Translations under genes and position numbers: made by a program
Shown here: in pieces, positions 7,828-15,784 of the stretch
How positions within the stretch are numbered: position 1 is the stretch's first letter
Layout: each line of letters begins with the position of its first letter
From: Eubacteriales bacterium
GTDB lineage: Bacteria > Bacillota > Clostridia > Lachnospirales > Lachnospiraceae
Direction of reading: 5' to 3'
Length of the DNA stretch: 64,000 nucleotides
Assembly: GCA_030524715.1 (NCBI GenBank)
Contig: JAUNGB010000008.1
Coordinates: 27,905-91,904 of the forward strand
Notes under the pieces: generated by a model
What the model was told of the DNA's origin: nothing
What the model saw: the letters and a program-made list of their open reading frames with translations, nothing else
Databases searched by the model: none

Positions 7828-8802
7828 TCAGTTTTCATCAGAATCGTAATCCTCTGTTTCGTCTCCGGCAGTCTGGGCTTCATAGGCAATGGACTGAGAT
7901 TCTCTGGAAAAGGCAGCGTCTGCATAAATACTTCCGTATCCGGAGATTGCAGGGGTGAGCATTAATTCATCGTTTTCATTGAGGCTTACATCTGCTACGT
8001 GACTTCCATCAGAGGAAAAAAGCTGTAATGCGGTAGTTCCTGAAGTTATAAATGTACCGCTGTCAAAAAGATATCCTCCGCTTCCATCGGCATTCTTGGA
8101 ATTATAAATTTCCCAGGTTCCTTCTCCGTAAAGACGGATGCTCATTGCATTGAGATCGCCATACTGATACCAGGTGTCAAAATAGGAGATAAACATTTCC
8201 AGACTCTCTCCTTCTGCGCTTGGGTCATAATCGGTTTCTCCGGTCTGGGTGTCTGAGATTTCTGTAAGTTCAAGCTGATTGACAGCATTTTGATATTCTT
8301 CTGCCATTTCAAATGCATTGTCTGCGTCCATTTTATATGCGTATGCATAAGTATTTGTATCGGTCTGGAAGAAGATCATTTTCCACTGGCAGGTGTCTTC
8401 ATTTGCAGCAGTCGTAAAGGAGAGATCGTAGACAGGGTAGCTGAATTTTTCTGTAAGTTTTTTATTTTGTCTTTCTTTGTAATTCTTTATCTTACAGTCG
8501 CTTACAAGTGATGCAAACTGTTTCCTGAATTTTTTACTGTTTCCATCTGCTTTTTCGTCATTCAGCGCACTGCAGTTAACAATTACAGTAAGACCGTCCT
8601 CTGTCATATCAGAGTAGAAATATCCGCCATTCCAGGAAGAATCATTGCACAATGTCGTTAATCCTGTATAGCGTGTACTGGATGTGAGGACATAAAAGGG
8701 ATTTTGGGAATCCTGTGCCAGTACCGGCCGGACAGCGGCTGCCGGCATCACTGCTGTGATTAATACCAGAGCCATAGTTGCTGCTAATAATTTCTTTCTC
8801 AT
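7828..8802 (-). CDS. Secreted protein of unknown function
   Basis: 324 residues. A signal peptide (MRKKLLAATMALVLITAVMP, then AAAVRPVLAQD with likely cleavage after VLA) directs export. No lipobox, sortase motif or recognised domain was seen. The mature part has a central region with many Tyr/Asp residues and an acidic C-terminus ending in ETEDYDSDEN. The start is supported by GAAAGGACG. A sequence shared with the promoters near 13.0 kb lies 87 bp upstream, just beyond the stop of the LuxR-type regulator gene, so it is probably under that regulator's control. Some similarity of layout to lipocalin-like small-molecule or stress proteins is possible but not asserted. Confidence 0.75.
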   Translation of the reverse strand: MRKKLLAATMALVLITAVMPAAAVRPVLAQDSQNPFYVLTSSTRYTGLTTLCNDSSWNGGYFYSDMTEDGLTVIVNCSALNDEKADGNSKKFRKQFASLVSDCKIKNYKERQNKKLTEKFSYPVYDLSFTTAANEDTCQWKMIFFQTDTNTYAYAYKMDADNAFEMAEEYQNAVNQLELTEISDTQTGETDYDPSAEGESLEMFISYFDTWYQYGDLNAMSIRLYGEGTWEIYNSKNADGSGGYLFDSGTFITSGTTALQLFSSDGSHVADVSLNENDELMLTPAISGYGSIYADAAFSRESQSIAYEAQTAGDETEDYDSDEN

Positions 8803-8888
8803 ATTTGTTTCGTCCTTTCGTATCTAAGTGTGTTTAAATGTAAAAATCCATTATATCGATATTGTAAGATAGAGCATAAAAGACAGCT

Positions 8889-8904
8889 ATTAACCAAAAG
8901 TTAG
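8889..8904 (-). promoter_or_regulatory. Candidate LuxR/MalT-type regulator site upstream of the secreted-protein gene
   Basis: The minus strand reads CTAACTTTTGGTTAAT. It matches the site at 13061-13076 in 15 of 16 positions and overlaps the end of the regulator gene. Downstream on the minus strand is a -10 TATAAT with only a poor -35, as expected of an activator-dependent promoter. Confidence 0.5.
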
Positions 8905-11402
8905 TTTCCGGATGAAAGCAGCTCCAACAACTGTTTTCTCTTTGTTCGGGTATCTCCTACAATGTGAAGTTTGGAATAGATCTGATTGACATATTGTTTC
9001 ACGCTGCCTTCAGAAAGAAACAGCTTTTCTCCGATCTCGCGGTTGCTTAATCGTTTTTCCAACAGTATGACGATTTCATGTTCGCGGTCTGTCAGTGAAG
9101 AGAGTACTATGGGGCGGCTGCTTTCAGCATTCAGTTTACGCTGACGGGCTTCATATTTCTGGCCAAGCTGTATGATGCGGTTAAGAAATTCTGAATTTCT
9201 GCCTCCTGTGAAGCTTTCCAGCAGAGATTTCAGATAAACATAATTCTCTGCAAAGGGAAGTAAAAAATCATCCGCTGCAGCCTCCTGTATCGCCTGCTGC
9301 AGCAGAGCCTGTCCCTGGATACGCTTTCCCATCATTTCGTAGGCAGCGGCCGTCTGAATGTGCAGATGGAGTCTGACCAGTGCATAGTGCCTGCTTTCAC
9401 AGATGGAAAGCAGGCTCTCGCTGCGTCCGATGACTTTGGCATAAGCACCTTGGGCCAGATAGACCTGATTTTCGATCATTTCGATCATTGGCCTGCCCGG
9501 TGCAAGTATGTGGACAGAAGACAGCATGTGGCTGGCATAGATTTCCGGGATATTCTTAAGGTCTTTGCGCAATGCGTAATAGTAAGCACAGGCAGCATTC
9601 CAGATATTTACCCATGCGGCATTATGATGCTGGAGTAGCGATGCATAACGCTGCTCGAAGGTCCAGCGTTGTTCCACATCTGTACATAGGAAAAGCCGTT
9701 GCGCCAGGAAATCACAGCAAAGCGCCATATTTTCCTGGCCATTTCCTTCAATCCGGGCATAGGCAGTTTCCAACTCAATGAGGGCGTCTGAGAATCGTCC
9801 CTGCATCAGCGCTGCTTCCGCCCGCATGATCTTTTCCGCACCCTGTCCGTGGCCGTTTGTGATCTTGTAATAATGGGGCATGCATTCGTCCATTTCAGCA
9901 AGCTCCCTGCCAAGAGAGCCCGGCTCACGATGAAACATCATCAGAACGGAAGGAGAACCGAACGTCCAGCCGCCGCGTTTTTGGATGCTGATAGCAGGAC
10001 GGGACATCTGGCTGCTTGCACTACGGTGCAGACGGCTCATGGCGCTGATATCATTATAGCAGAGAAAACTCATGATAAGGTCGCATTCTCCCAGCAGGTT
10101 GCCGCGCTCTTCAGTTGACATTTCGGGATGCTCTTCGATAGATGCCATCAGGAGAGCTTTCAGCTCCATCATTTTCGGAATCAGATGCCAGTTGAACATG
10201 CTGCGCATCAGCACGAGAAGTGACAGGGGATGCTCTTTCTGGATAGATGCAGGGCAGTTTTCAATGACGGTCAGTACTGTTTCAGGATTCAGGGAGGACA
10301 GCAGGATACCTGCATCTTTTTTAATGACCCGGAGAAGTCCGTCATAGTCTGCGTTTTGCCGGTAAGCCTTCATTGCATGAAGATACTGCTGGTGATCCTG
10401 ATACCACAAAGCAAAGCGTTCCTGATAAAATGCCTGCTTTTCTTTTTCCAGCTTCTGGAAGACACGTTCTGCACATTCCTTCATCATGTGATGGAAATGA
10501 TAGGTCACTCCGTCCGGAAGGCGTTTTACAAAGGCGTTTTGTTCGGTGAGCGTAGTGAGGATATCTGCGACATTGGGATTATTGGTTATAAACTGTGCCA
10601 TCTCTACAGTAAACTCATCGGCAAGTCCCATAACAGCAAGAAACTCTCGCTGGTTTTCATGAAGAGGATCAATCATGGAAGCGGTAAACATGGCGTAAAT
10701 ATCTGAATTGCGGTCAGGCAATGCGGCCTGTTCGGAGAAGATTCTCAGATTCAGATATATTGCAGAAAACCATCCTTCACTGGAATAGAGCAAGGCTTTG
10801 ATATTTTCATCGGAAAGCTCTGCGCCGCATTTATGTACGTAAACAGAGAGCTCTGTATGGTTCAGCCGTAGCTGCTCTGTGCCGATCTGATGAACCTTTC
10901 CACCCAGACGGATGATCGCGGCAGCCGAAAGAAAGCGGTCGCGGCTTGCAATGATAAGGTGTACGTTTTCCGGCAGGCGATTGGCAAGCCGACAGATGAA
11001 AGCAGAAGCGCGGTTATCTGTTAACAGATGAAAATCATCAATAAAAATATAGCAGGATTTTTCCATATCCAGTTTATAACAGAGGTCATCGGCCAGCAGG
11101 CTGCCGTCGGCAGCGTCAGACGGACAAGTATATTCACGCAGAAATCCAAAGCCTTCACGGGCAAAAGCATCCTGCGTACTTTTCCAGAAGATCGCAAGAT
11201 TGTCAGAATACACACTAATGCGGATAATACATAGCGCCTCCTTTTTGGCATATTTTGCAAGATACCAGTTTACGGCTGTTGTTTTGCCATAACCCATGGG
11301 TGCGACTACAGAGGTCAGTGCACATTTGGAAATGGGCCTCAGGCTTTCCTGCAGACGTTCGGATATGTAGATCGTATTTAAGTTTCGTTTCCGTTTCGGC
11401 AT
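8901..11402 (-). CDS. MalT-like LuxR-family transcriptional regulator (large ATP-binding regulator)
   Basis: 833 residues from the ATG at 11402, which has AAGGAG seven bases upstream; an 18-codon longer frame lacks one. The N-terminus has Walker A APMGYGKTT (about residues 34-42) and IFIDDFHLL as Walker B, the STAND/MalT ATPase pattern. A long helical TPR-like middle follows, and a LuxR HTH (SLTDREHEIVILLEKRLSNREIGEKL begins it) is at the C-terminus. Such proteins bind ATP and an inducer, oligomerise and activate transcription. Its likely targets are the neighbours: the secreted protein at 7828, the Ig-like protein at 11616 and the LemA operon at 13174, all of which share an upstream motif. 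Confidence 0.85.
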   Translation of the reverse strand: MPKRKRNLNTIYISERLQESLRPISKCALTSVVAPMGYGKTTAVNWYLAKYAKKEALCIIRISVYSDNLAIFWKSTQDAFAREGFGFLREYTCPSDAADGSLLADDLCYKLDMEKSCYIFIDDFHLLTDNRASAFICRLANRLPENVHLIIASRDRFLSAAAIIRLGGKVHQIGTEQLRLNHTELSVYVHKCGAELSDENIKALLYSSEGWFSAIYLNLRIFSEQAALPDRNSDIYAMFTASMIDPLHENQREFLAVMGLADEFTVEMAQFITNNPNVADILTTLTEQNAFVKRLPDGVTYHFHHMMKECAERVFQKLEKEKQAFYQERFALWYQDHQQYLHAMKAYRQNADYDGLLRVIKKDAGILLSSLNPETVLTVIENCPASIQKEHPLSLLVLMRSMFNWHLIPKMMELKALLMASIEEHPEMSTEERGNLLGECDLIMSFLCYNDISAMSRLHRSASSQMSRPAISIQKRGGWTFGSPSVLMMFHREPGSLGRELAEMDECMPHYYKITNGHGQGAEKIMRAEAALMQGRFSDALIELETAYARIEGNGQENMALCCDFLAQRLFLCTDVEQRWTFEQRYASLLQHHNAAWVNIWNAACAYYYALRKDLKNIPEIYASHMLSSVHILAPGRPMIEMIENQVYLAQGAYAKVIGRSESLLSICESRHYALVRLHLHIQTAAAYEMMGKRIQGQALLQQAIQEAAADDFLLPFAENYVYLKSLLESFTGGRNSEFLNRIIQLGQKYEARQRKLNAESSRPIVLSSLTDREHEIVILLEKRLSNREIGEKLFLSEGSVKQYVNQIYSKLHIVGDTRTKRKQLLELLSSGN

Positions 11403-11533
11403 GGAATTCTCCTTTTTGCAGATAATATAGATGCTTTCATTATACATCTGCCGCACTTTTGTAACAACAGCAAGATTCGCGGAATAATAGTGAAGCGAAT
11501 AATAGTGAATATGAAATACGAATATAAAAAGGT

Positions 11534-11566
11534 GTTACTGTTTGAACCGTAGGTGCGAACGGTAAC
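11534..11566. repeat. 33-nt dispersed palindrome, copy 2
   Basis: It starts GTTACTGTTTG and ends CGAACGGTAAC, the same length as copy 1 and with a similar centre (CCGTAGGTG). It is located in the 213-bp gap between the regulator gene and the Ig-like gene, both on the minus strand. Confidence 0.65.
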
Positions 11567-11615
11567 AAAAAGGCAGTACTTATGTAATATCCTGCATAAG
11601 CACTGCCTGTCTATG

Positions 11616-12944
11616 TCAGCTTCTGTACCAGAACTTCAAACATTTTACAGATACCTTACCGTCCGGAGCATCGATCATTTTTCCAACATCGAGAGTCTTA
11701 TTTACTGTTTTTCCGGGCTTGATGGTGATACTGAAGGTTTTTGTCCTGGTTACATGTTCATCCAGAGGAATCACATATTTCAGTGTCACCTTTGTAATCG
11801 TACTTTTTGAATTGTTTTTAAAACGGAATTTTAAATACAGCTTTGAAGTACTGGGATAATATTTGTAGCCTGTATAGCTTACCTTAAGCTGATTCAGGGT
11901 AGGCTTCGGTACCGGTTTTTTAGTGACTGTGACAATGATAGTCTGTTTTTTTCCGTTGATTACTGCGGTTATTTTGGCAACGCCGGTTTTTTTGGCAATG
12001 AGAGAGCTGCCTGATACGCTTACCACAGCCTGATTGCTGGATTTTATTTGTTTTATGGTGAGGCTTCCGCCGCCAATCTTGCCAATGCGGCTTGCCAGTG
12101 TGGGAGTCTCACCGATATGAAGCGTCAGACTGTCAGGAACAAAAATCTGGGTCCTTTTAACTGTAAATTTTTGTTTTGCAGTCACATCCTGATATTTGAA
12201 AATAAGCTCTGCTGAACCGCTCTTGAGAAAATATACGTTTATATTTAATTGGGATCCTCCTTCTACAGTTGTTCCGGTATTTTGGATGCTGGAAATCTTC
12301 GCAACAGATGGATCTGAGATTCTGACAGAATACTGCGATTTATCTTTGGCGGGATCCATGACATATGGATCATTGACAGTTACCAAAAAGGGTTCGCTGG
12401 TCTTTTCATACTTGTCTGAGGTTGTCAGGGGATTAATCTTCACTTCCGGTTTTTTGCGGTTTTCCTGAACATTTACATTTAAGCTGAAATCCAGAGAATC
12501 CTGCGGCAGCCACTGGCCTCCGTAATTAAATTCTATTTCCATCATATCAAAATCGTATTCAGTAGAAAAAGTCTTCTGAGTCCGGCAGGTATTTGCTCCG
12601 TTGGGATGCAGAGAAAAATTATTATAGTCCAGAGACAGTTCAACGGATTTCGGTATCATTTCCGGATCGGTAGTATGAAAGGTTATTGAGATATCAACCT
12701 TATAATCCATCTTTCCGTTCATAACATCAGGGAGGCTATAATCAAGGTAATAGATGAAGTTTCCATCCCCATATTCCAGATCCACGTTTCCTGTTCCGCT
12801 GAGCTTAAAGCCGGTGTTTGTTGTCTGGGTCGTTATAGCAGCCTGTGTGCGCTGCGGAAAAAATACAAGCGCTCCAAATGCCATAAGACAGAAAAACAGA
12901 AAATACTTTCCGGATTTTTTTATAAAACGATTTCTTTCATTCAT
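11616..12944 (-). CDS. Secreted protein with BIG2/cadherin-like beta-sandwich domains
   Basis: 442 residues. N-terminal signal: KKSGKYFLFFCLMAFGALVF, ending near TQAA. The middle and C-terminal regions look like bacterial Ig-like domains. The stretch VPDSLTLHIGETPTLASRIG followed by SSNQAVVSVSGSSLIAKKTG matches the BIG_2 pattern of an Ig fold in which a variable is 'tested' by G-x-A-x-I-T. The last ~90 residues are Lys/Thr-rich. No sortase motif was found, so it may be released or held by ionic contacts. The start follows AAGGGGGAATTTT. Two candidate regulator sites lie upstream, shared with the divergent LemA operon. Confidence 0.75.
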   Translation of the reverse strand: MNERNRFIKKSGKYFLFFCLMAFGALVFFPQRTQAAITTQTTNTGFKLSGTGNVDLEYGDGNFIYYLDYSLPDVMNGKMDYKVDISITFHTTDPEMIPKSVELSLDYNNFSLHPNGANTCRTQKTFSTEYDFDMMEIEFNYGGQWLPQDSLDFSLNVNVQENRKKPEVKINPLTTSDKYEKTSEPFLVTVNDPYVMDPAKDKSQYSVRISDPSVAKISSIQNTGTTVEGGSQLNINVYFLKSGSAELIFKYQDVTAKQKFTVKRTQIFVPDSLTLHIGETPTLASRIGKIGGGSLTIKQIKSSNQAVVSVSGSSLIAKKTGVAKITAVINGKKQTIIVTVTKKPVPKPTLNQLKVSYTGYKYYPSTSKLYLKFRFKNNSKSTITKVTLKYVIPLDEHVTRTKTFSITIKPGKTVNKTLDVGKMIDAPDGKVSVKCLKFWYRS

Positions 12945-13025
12945 AAAATTCCCCCTTCTTTAATATGAGATGTGTTACAGTATCTGTCGTATAGTCATCA
13001 TATGATATCAGAAGGAGAAATCCTA

Positions 13026-13040
13026 TTAACTATTGGTTAG
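13026..13040. promoter_or_regulatory. Candidate LuxR/MalT-type regulator site A
   Basis: TTAACTATTGGTTAG, inverted-repeat-like (TAAC...GTTA). It lies 82 bp before the Ig-like gene start and 35 bp from site B. Confidence 0.45.
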
Positions 13041-13060
13041 GTTTTGGGCTGTCAAAAGAC

Positions 13061-13076
13061 TTAACTTTTGGTTAAT
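13061..13076 (+). promoter_or_regulatory. Candidate LuxR/MalT-type regulator site B
   Basis: TTAACTTTTGGTTAAT, almost identical to the inverted copy at 8889-8904. It lies 11 bp before a TTGAGT...TATGAT promoter-like pair (13087-13092, 13110-13115) for the LemA operon. ACAGTATCTGT, a short palindrome, occurs both here (13100-13110) and at 12977-12987. Confidence 0.5.
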
Positions 13077-13173
13077 GGTTATCCGTTTGAGTTTGTCGTA
13101 CAGTATCTGTATGATGGACGAAGCATCTCACAGTGAAATAATGCATTAGAGTGTGTTTGGAAGGAGGAATTAT

Positions 13174-13749
13174 GTGGAACTAAGATACATTTTGGCGTTG
13201 GTGGCGAATCCGCCGAACGGATATATCTTACTTATTTTGATTGTCATGTTTCTGATCATTTTCTGGTGCATCCGCACAGTCAATGGCTTCAGGAAAAAAG
13301 AAATTCGTGTGCAGGAGGGACTCTCCGGCGTGGAAGTGGCGCTGACCAAGCGATATGATATGCTTACAAAGATGTTCGATACAGCCAGAAGTTACATGTC
13401 TCACGAAAAAGAACTGTTTGCCAGAGTCATAGAGTTGAGACAGGGGATGAGTATTGCGGAGATGAACACTGCACAGCAGCAGATGGACTCTTTGAGCGGT
13501 AAGTTTTTTGCTGTAGCGGAAGGCTATCCTGAGCTTCGCTCCAGTGATGTTTTTGCGGAACTGCAGCGGGGTATCCGTGATGCAGAAGAGCATCTGCAGG
13601 CTGCAAGACGTTTGTATAATAACAATGTAACCGCATATAACACAGCGATCGCTGTTTTTCCGGCAAAGCTGCTGGCAGGTTCCAGACAGCCGAAGGAATT
13701 TTTTGCGGCCGATGAGATCAGGTATGAAGATGTGAAGATGACATTCTGA
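13174..13749 (+). CDS. LemA family membrane protein
   Basis: 191 residues from the GTG at 13174, seven bases after AAGGAGG; the overlapping ATG at 13172 is out of frame and stops at once. One N-terminal membrane helix (YILLILIVMFLIIFWCI) is followed by the helical LemA domain, with VQEGLSGVEVALTKRYDMLTKM as in known members. LemA proteins have an outside-facing short N-terminus and a cytoplasmic helical bundle, with unclear function. Paired with a DUF3137-type gene 17 bp downstream, a frequent LemA partner. Confidence 0.88.
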   Translation: MELRYILALVANPPNGYILLILIVMFLIIFWCIRTVNGFRKKEIRVQEGLSGVEVALTKRYDMLTKMFDTARSYMSHEKELFARVIELRQGMSIAEMNTAQQQMDSLSGKFFAVAEGYPELRSSDVFAELQRGIRDAEEHLQAARRLYNNNVTAYNTAIAVFPAKLLAGSRQPKEFFAADEIRYEDVKMTF

Positions 13750-13766
13750 CAAAGAAGGTGATTGTT

Positions 13767-14684
13767 ATGGAAGAAAATCAGAACAACAAACAGCTTGAAG
13801 TTAAGCTCGACAGCCATCGCAGGAAGGCTGCTTTCGCAAAGATTGTGACTTACGGCGCAGGTGCGATGATGATTCTTTTTTTAATGACCGGGATGATTCC
13901 GATCATGCTCGTTTTCCTTGTGATTGCCCTGGCAGGCGGATATCAGATGTCGAAGCATACGGAGAAGTTGAAAAAGACACTCAGTGATAATATTGTCAGC
14001 AGCGTGCTGAATGAGGTATTTGACGGAGTGGAATATAATCCTTTCGGGCATATTCCTGACAGGCTGATAAGCGCTGCTGGTATGGATTTTTCTTTTGACT
14101 ACGACCGCATTTACGGCAGCGACTATATTAAGGGAACTTACAAAGGACTGCAGGTGGAACTGAGTGATGTGGAACTCAGCCAGACACAGCCGGAATATAA
14201 CGAAGATATGCAGAAGACCGGAGAAAGTGAGCAGAAGGTTTTTGACGGTCAGTGGCTGATCTGTGATTTTGGTAAGGAACTTTCCGGAGAAGTTCACATT
14301 TCTGAGAACACCAGATCTCAGCGCCGGCGGCATAAAAAGGATCGTATAGAAATGGAGAATGCAGGGTTTAATGAACGGTTCATTGTGACAGCCGGAAACT
14401 CTCAGGAAGCATATTACATCCTCACGCCGCACATGATGGAATACATACTTTCAGCAGCAGGTAAAAGCGGCGGCGTGGTATACATGGCTTTTTTGCGTGA
14501 CGGTAAGCTGCACATTGCAGTGCAGACCGGACGTGATTTCTTTGAACTGGGTAAAAGCGGATCTAATGTGGAACTGCTGCGGCAGAAATTTCTTGGTGAA
14601 CTCCAATGGTTCACCGATATCATTGACGAGCTGCGCGTAGAAGAAAATATTTATAAGAAAGAGATGGCTCCCTTCCCGGATTGA
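13767..14684 (+). CDS. DUF3137-type membrane protein, LemA partner
   Basis: 305 residues from the ATG at 13767 (AAGAAGGTGA upstream). A pair of adjacent hydrophobic helices lies at about residues 29-60 (IVTYGAGAMMILFLMTGMIP). The cytoplasmic part is predicted to be beta-rich, with YGSDYIKGTYKGLQVELSDV and QWLICDFGKELSG characteristic of DUF3137. It is cotranscribed with lemA. Function unknown; DUF3137-LemA pairs recur in Firmicutes and Bacteroidetes. Not a complete match to any enzyme I recognise. Confidence 0.75.
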   Translation: MEENQNNKQLEVKLDSHRRKAAFAKIVTYGAGAMMILFLMTGMIPIMLVFLVIALAGGYQMSKHTEKLKKTLSDNIVSSVLNEVFDGVEYNPFGHIPDRLISAAGMDFSFDYDRIYGSDYIKGTYKGLQVELSDVELSQTQPEYNEDMQKTGESEQKVFDGQWLICDFGKELSGEVHISENTRSQRRRHKKDRIEMENAGFNERFIVTAGNSQEAYYILTPHMMEYILSAAGKSGGVVYMAFLRDGKLHIAVQTGRDFFELGKSGSNVELLRQKFLGELQWFTDIIDELRVEENIYKKEMAPFPD

Positions 14685-14720
14685 TTTTTGGGAGGGGATT
14701 ATGAAACAGGAATTTGGTAC

Positions 14721-14751
14721 TTGACTCTCACACTGTGGTATACTCTAAAGT
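14721..14751 (+). promoter_or_regulatory. MerR-type promoter with 19-bp spacer
   Basis: -35 TTGACT (14721-14726) and -10 TAAAGT (14746-14751) are separated by 19 bp, containing the dyad CACACTGTG. The long spacer is the hallmark of promoters that MerR-family regulators untwist, and it drives the merR-like gene itself. Confidence 0.55.
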
Positions 14752-14793
14752 AGAACTGAGCTCAGGAATACACATATATGTGAGGTGGAACCA

Positions 14794-15612
14794 ATGTTAA
14801 AAATAGGAGATTTTTCAAAACTGTCAAGAATCAGCATCCGTATGCTCCGGCATTATGATGAGATCGGAGTCCTTCATCCGGAATGCGTGGATGATTTTAC
14901 CGGATACCGTTATTACAGTGAAGCCCAGCTTCCTCTGGCCGGAAGGATACAGACATTAAAGAGCCTGGGATTCGGGCTTTCGGTAATAAAGGAAATACTG
15001 ACCAAGTATGAGGATGCAGGGGAAATGGAACGGTTCCTGCTTGTGAAGCGGAAGGAACTGGAAGAGGACTCCATGGAGATACGGCAGAAGCTGCAGTTCC
15101 TTGACAGTACATTGAAATGGCTGAGAAAGGATGGTAGCCTTATGGATTACAATGTAACATTAAAAACGATACCGGAACGCTATGTTGCAAGTGTGCGCCA
15201 GGTAATTCCCGCTTATGACTGTGAGGGAATGCTGTGGGAGATTATGTGCCGGGAACTGGAACCGCAGAATGTGCAGCAGGCAGTTCCGTGTTATGGGATG
15301 GCGATTTTCCATGATGAAGGGTTTAAGGAGCATGACCCGGATGTGGAAATCCAGAGTGCGGTTGTAGGGAAATACCAGGATACAGAGCATGTGAAATTTA
15401 AGACCGTGCCGCCGATTCAGATTGCATCTGCCACATATAAGGGAAGTTATGACCAGATTTCAAGGGTAAATGCGGCTGTTGCGAACTGGGTGGTTGAGAA
15501 TGGATATGATTTTGACGGAAAGTCATTTTGCATTTACCATGTAAGTCCTGGACAGACATCTGACCCGGAGGAACTGGTCACGGAAGTATGCTTTCCGGTA
15601 AAAAAGAAATAA
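14794..15612 (+). CDS. MerR-family regulator with GyrI-like effector domain
   Basis: 272 residues from ATG 14794 (GAGGTGG upstream). The N-terminal winged HTH, beginning MLKIGDFSKLSRISIRMLRH, is followed by a coiled-coil dimer helix and a C-terminal GyrI-like domain (VPPIQIASATYKGSYDQIS; EELVTEVCFPV at the end). This layout binds amphipathic or aromatic drugs and activates efflux in BltR/BmrR/TipA relatives. No efflux gene is adjacent, so it may only control itself here, through the 19-bp-spacer promoter. A terminator follows at 15638. Confidence 0.88.
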   Translation: MLKIGDFSKLSRISIRMLRHYDEIGVLHPECVDDFTGYRYYSEAQLPLAGRIQTLKSLGFGLSVIKEILTKYEDAGEMERFLLVKRKELEEDSMEIRQKLQFLDSTLKWLRKDGSLMDYNVTLKTIPERYVASVRQVIPAYDCEGMLWEIMCRELEPQNVQQAVPCYGMAIFHDEGFKEHDPDVEIQSAVVGKYQDTEHVKFKTVPPIQIASATYKGSYDQISRVNAAVANWVVENGYDFDGKSFCIYHVSPGQTSDPEELVTEVCFPVKKK

Positions 15613-15637
15613 TAATAGTCTGATACGGATATTTGGG

Positions 15638-15666
15638 AGGCGTCTCTTCGGAGACGCCTTTTTTGA
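15638..15666 (+). terminator. Terminator of the MerR-family gene
   Basis: AGGCGTCTC-TTCG-GAGACGCCT with a UUCG tetraloop, followed by TTTTTT. Confidence 0.92.
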
Positions 15667-15784
15667 TTGATATGGCAGCCTTTTTCTGCTATGATGAGTG
15701 ATAGAAAATTCAATTGTATCTGAAAGGAAAATCCGTCTTATACAGGAGATGGAAACAGTGCTTCGGAAAGGAGCGTGTTGTTTA

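Noticed and set aside
11403-11456. 18-codon N-terminal extension of the MalT-like regulator
   Set aside because: The ribosome site AAGGAG fits the ATG at 11402, and the extension has none.
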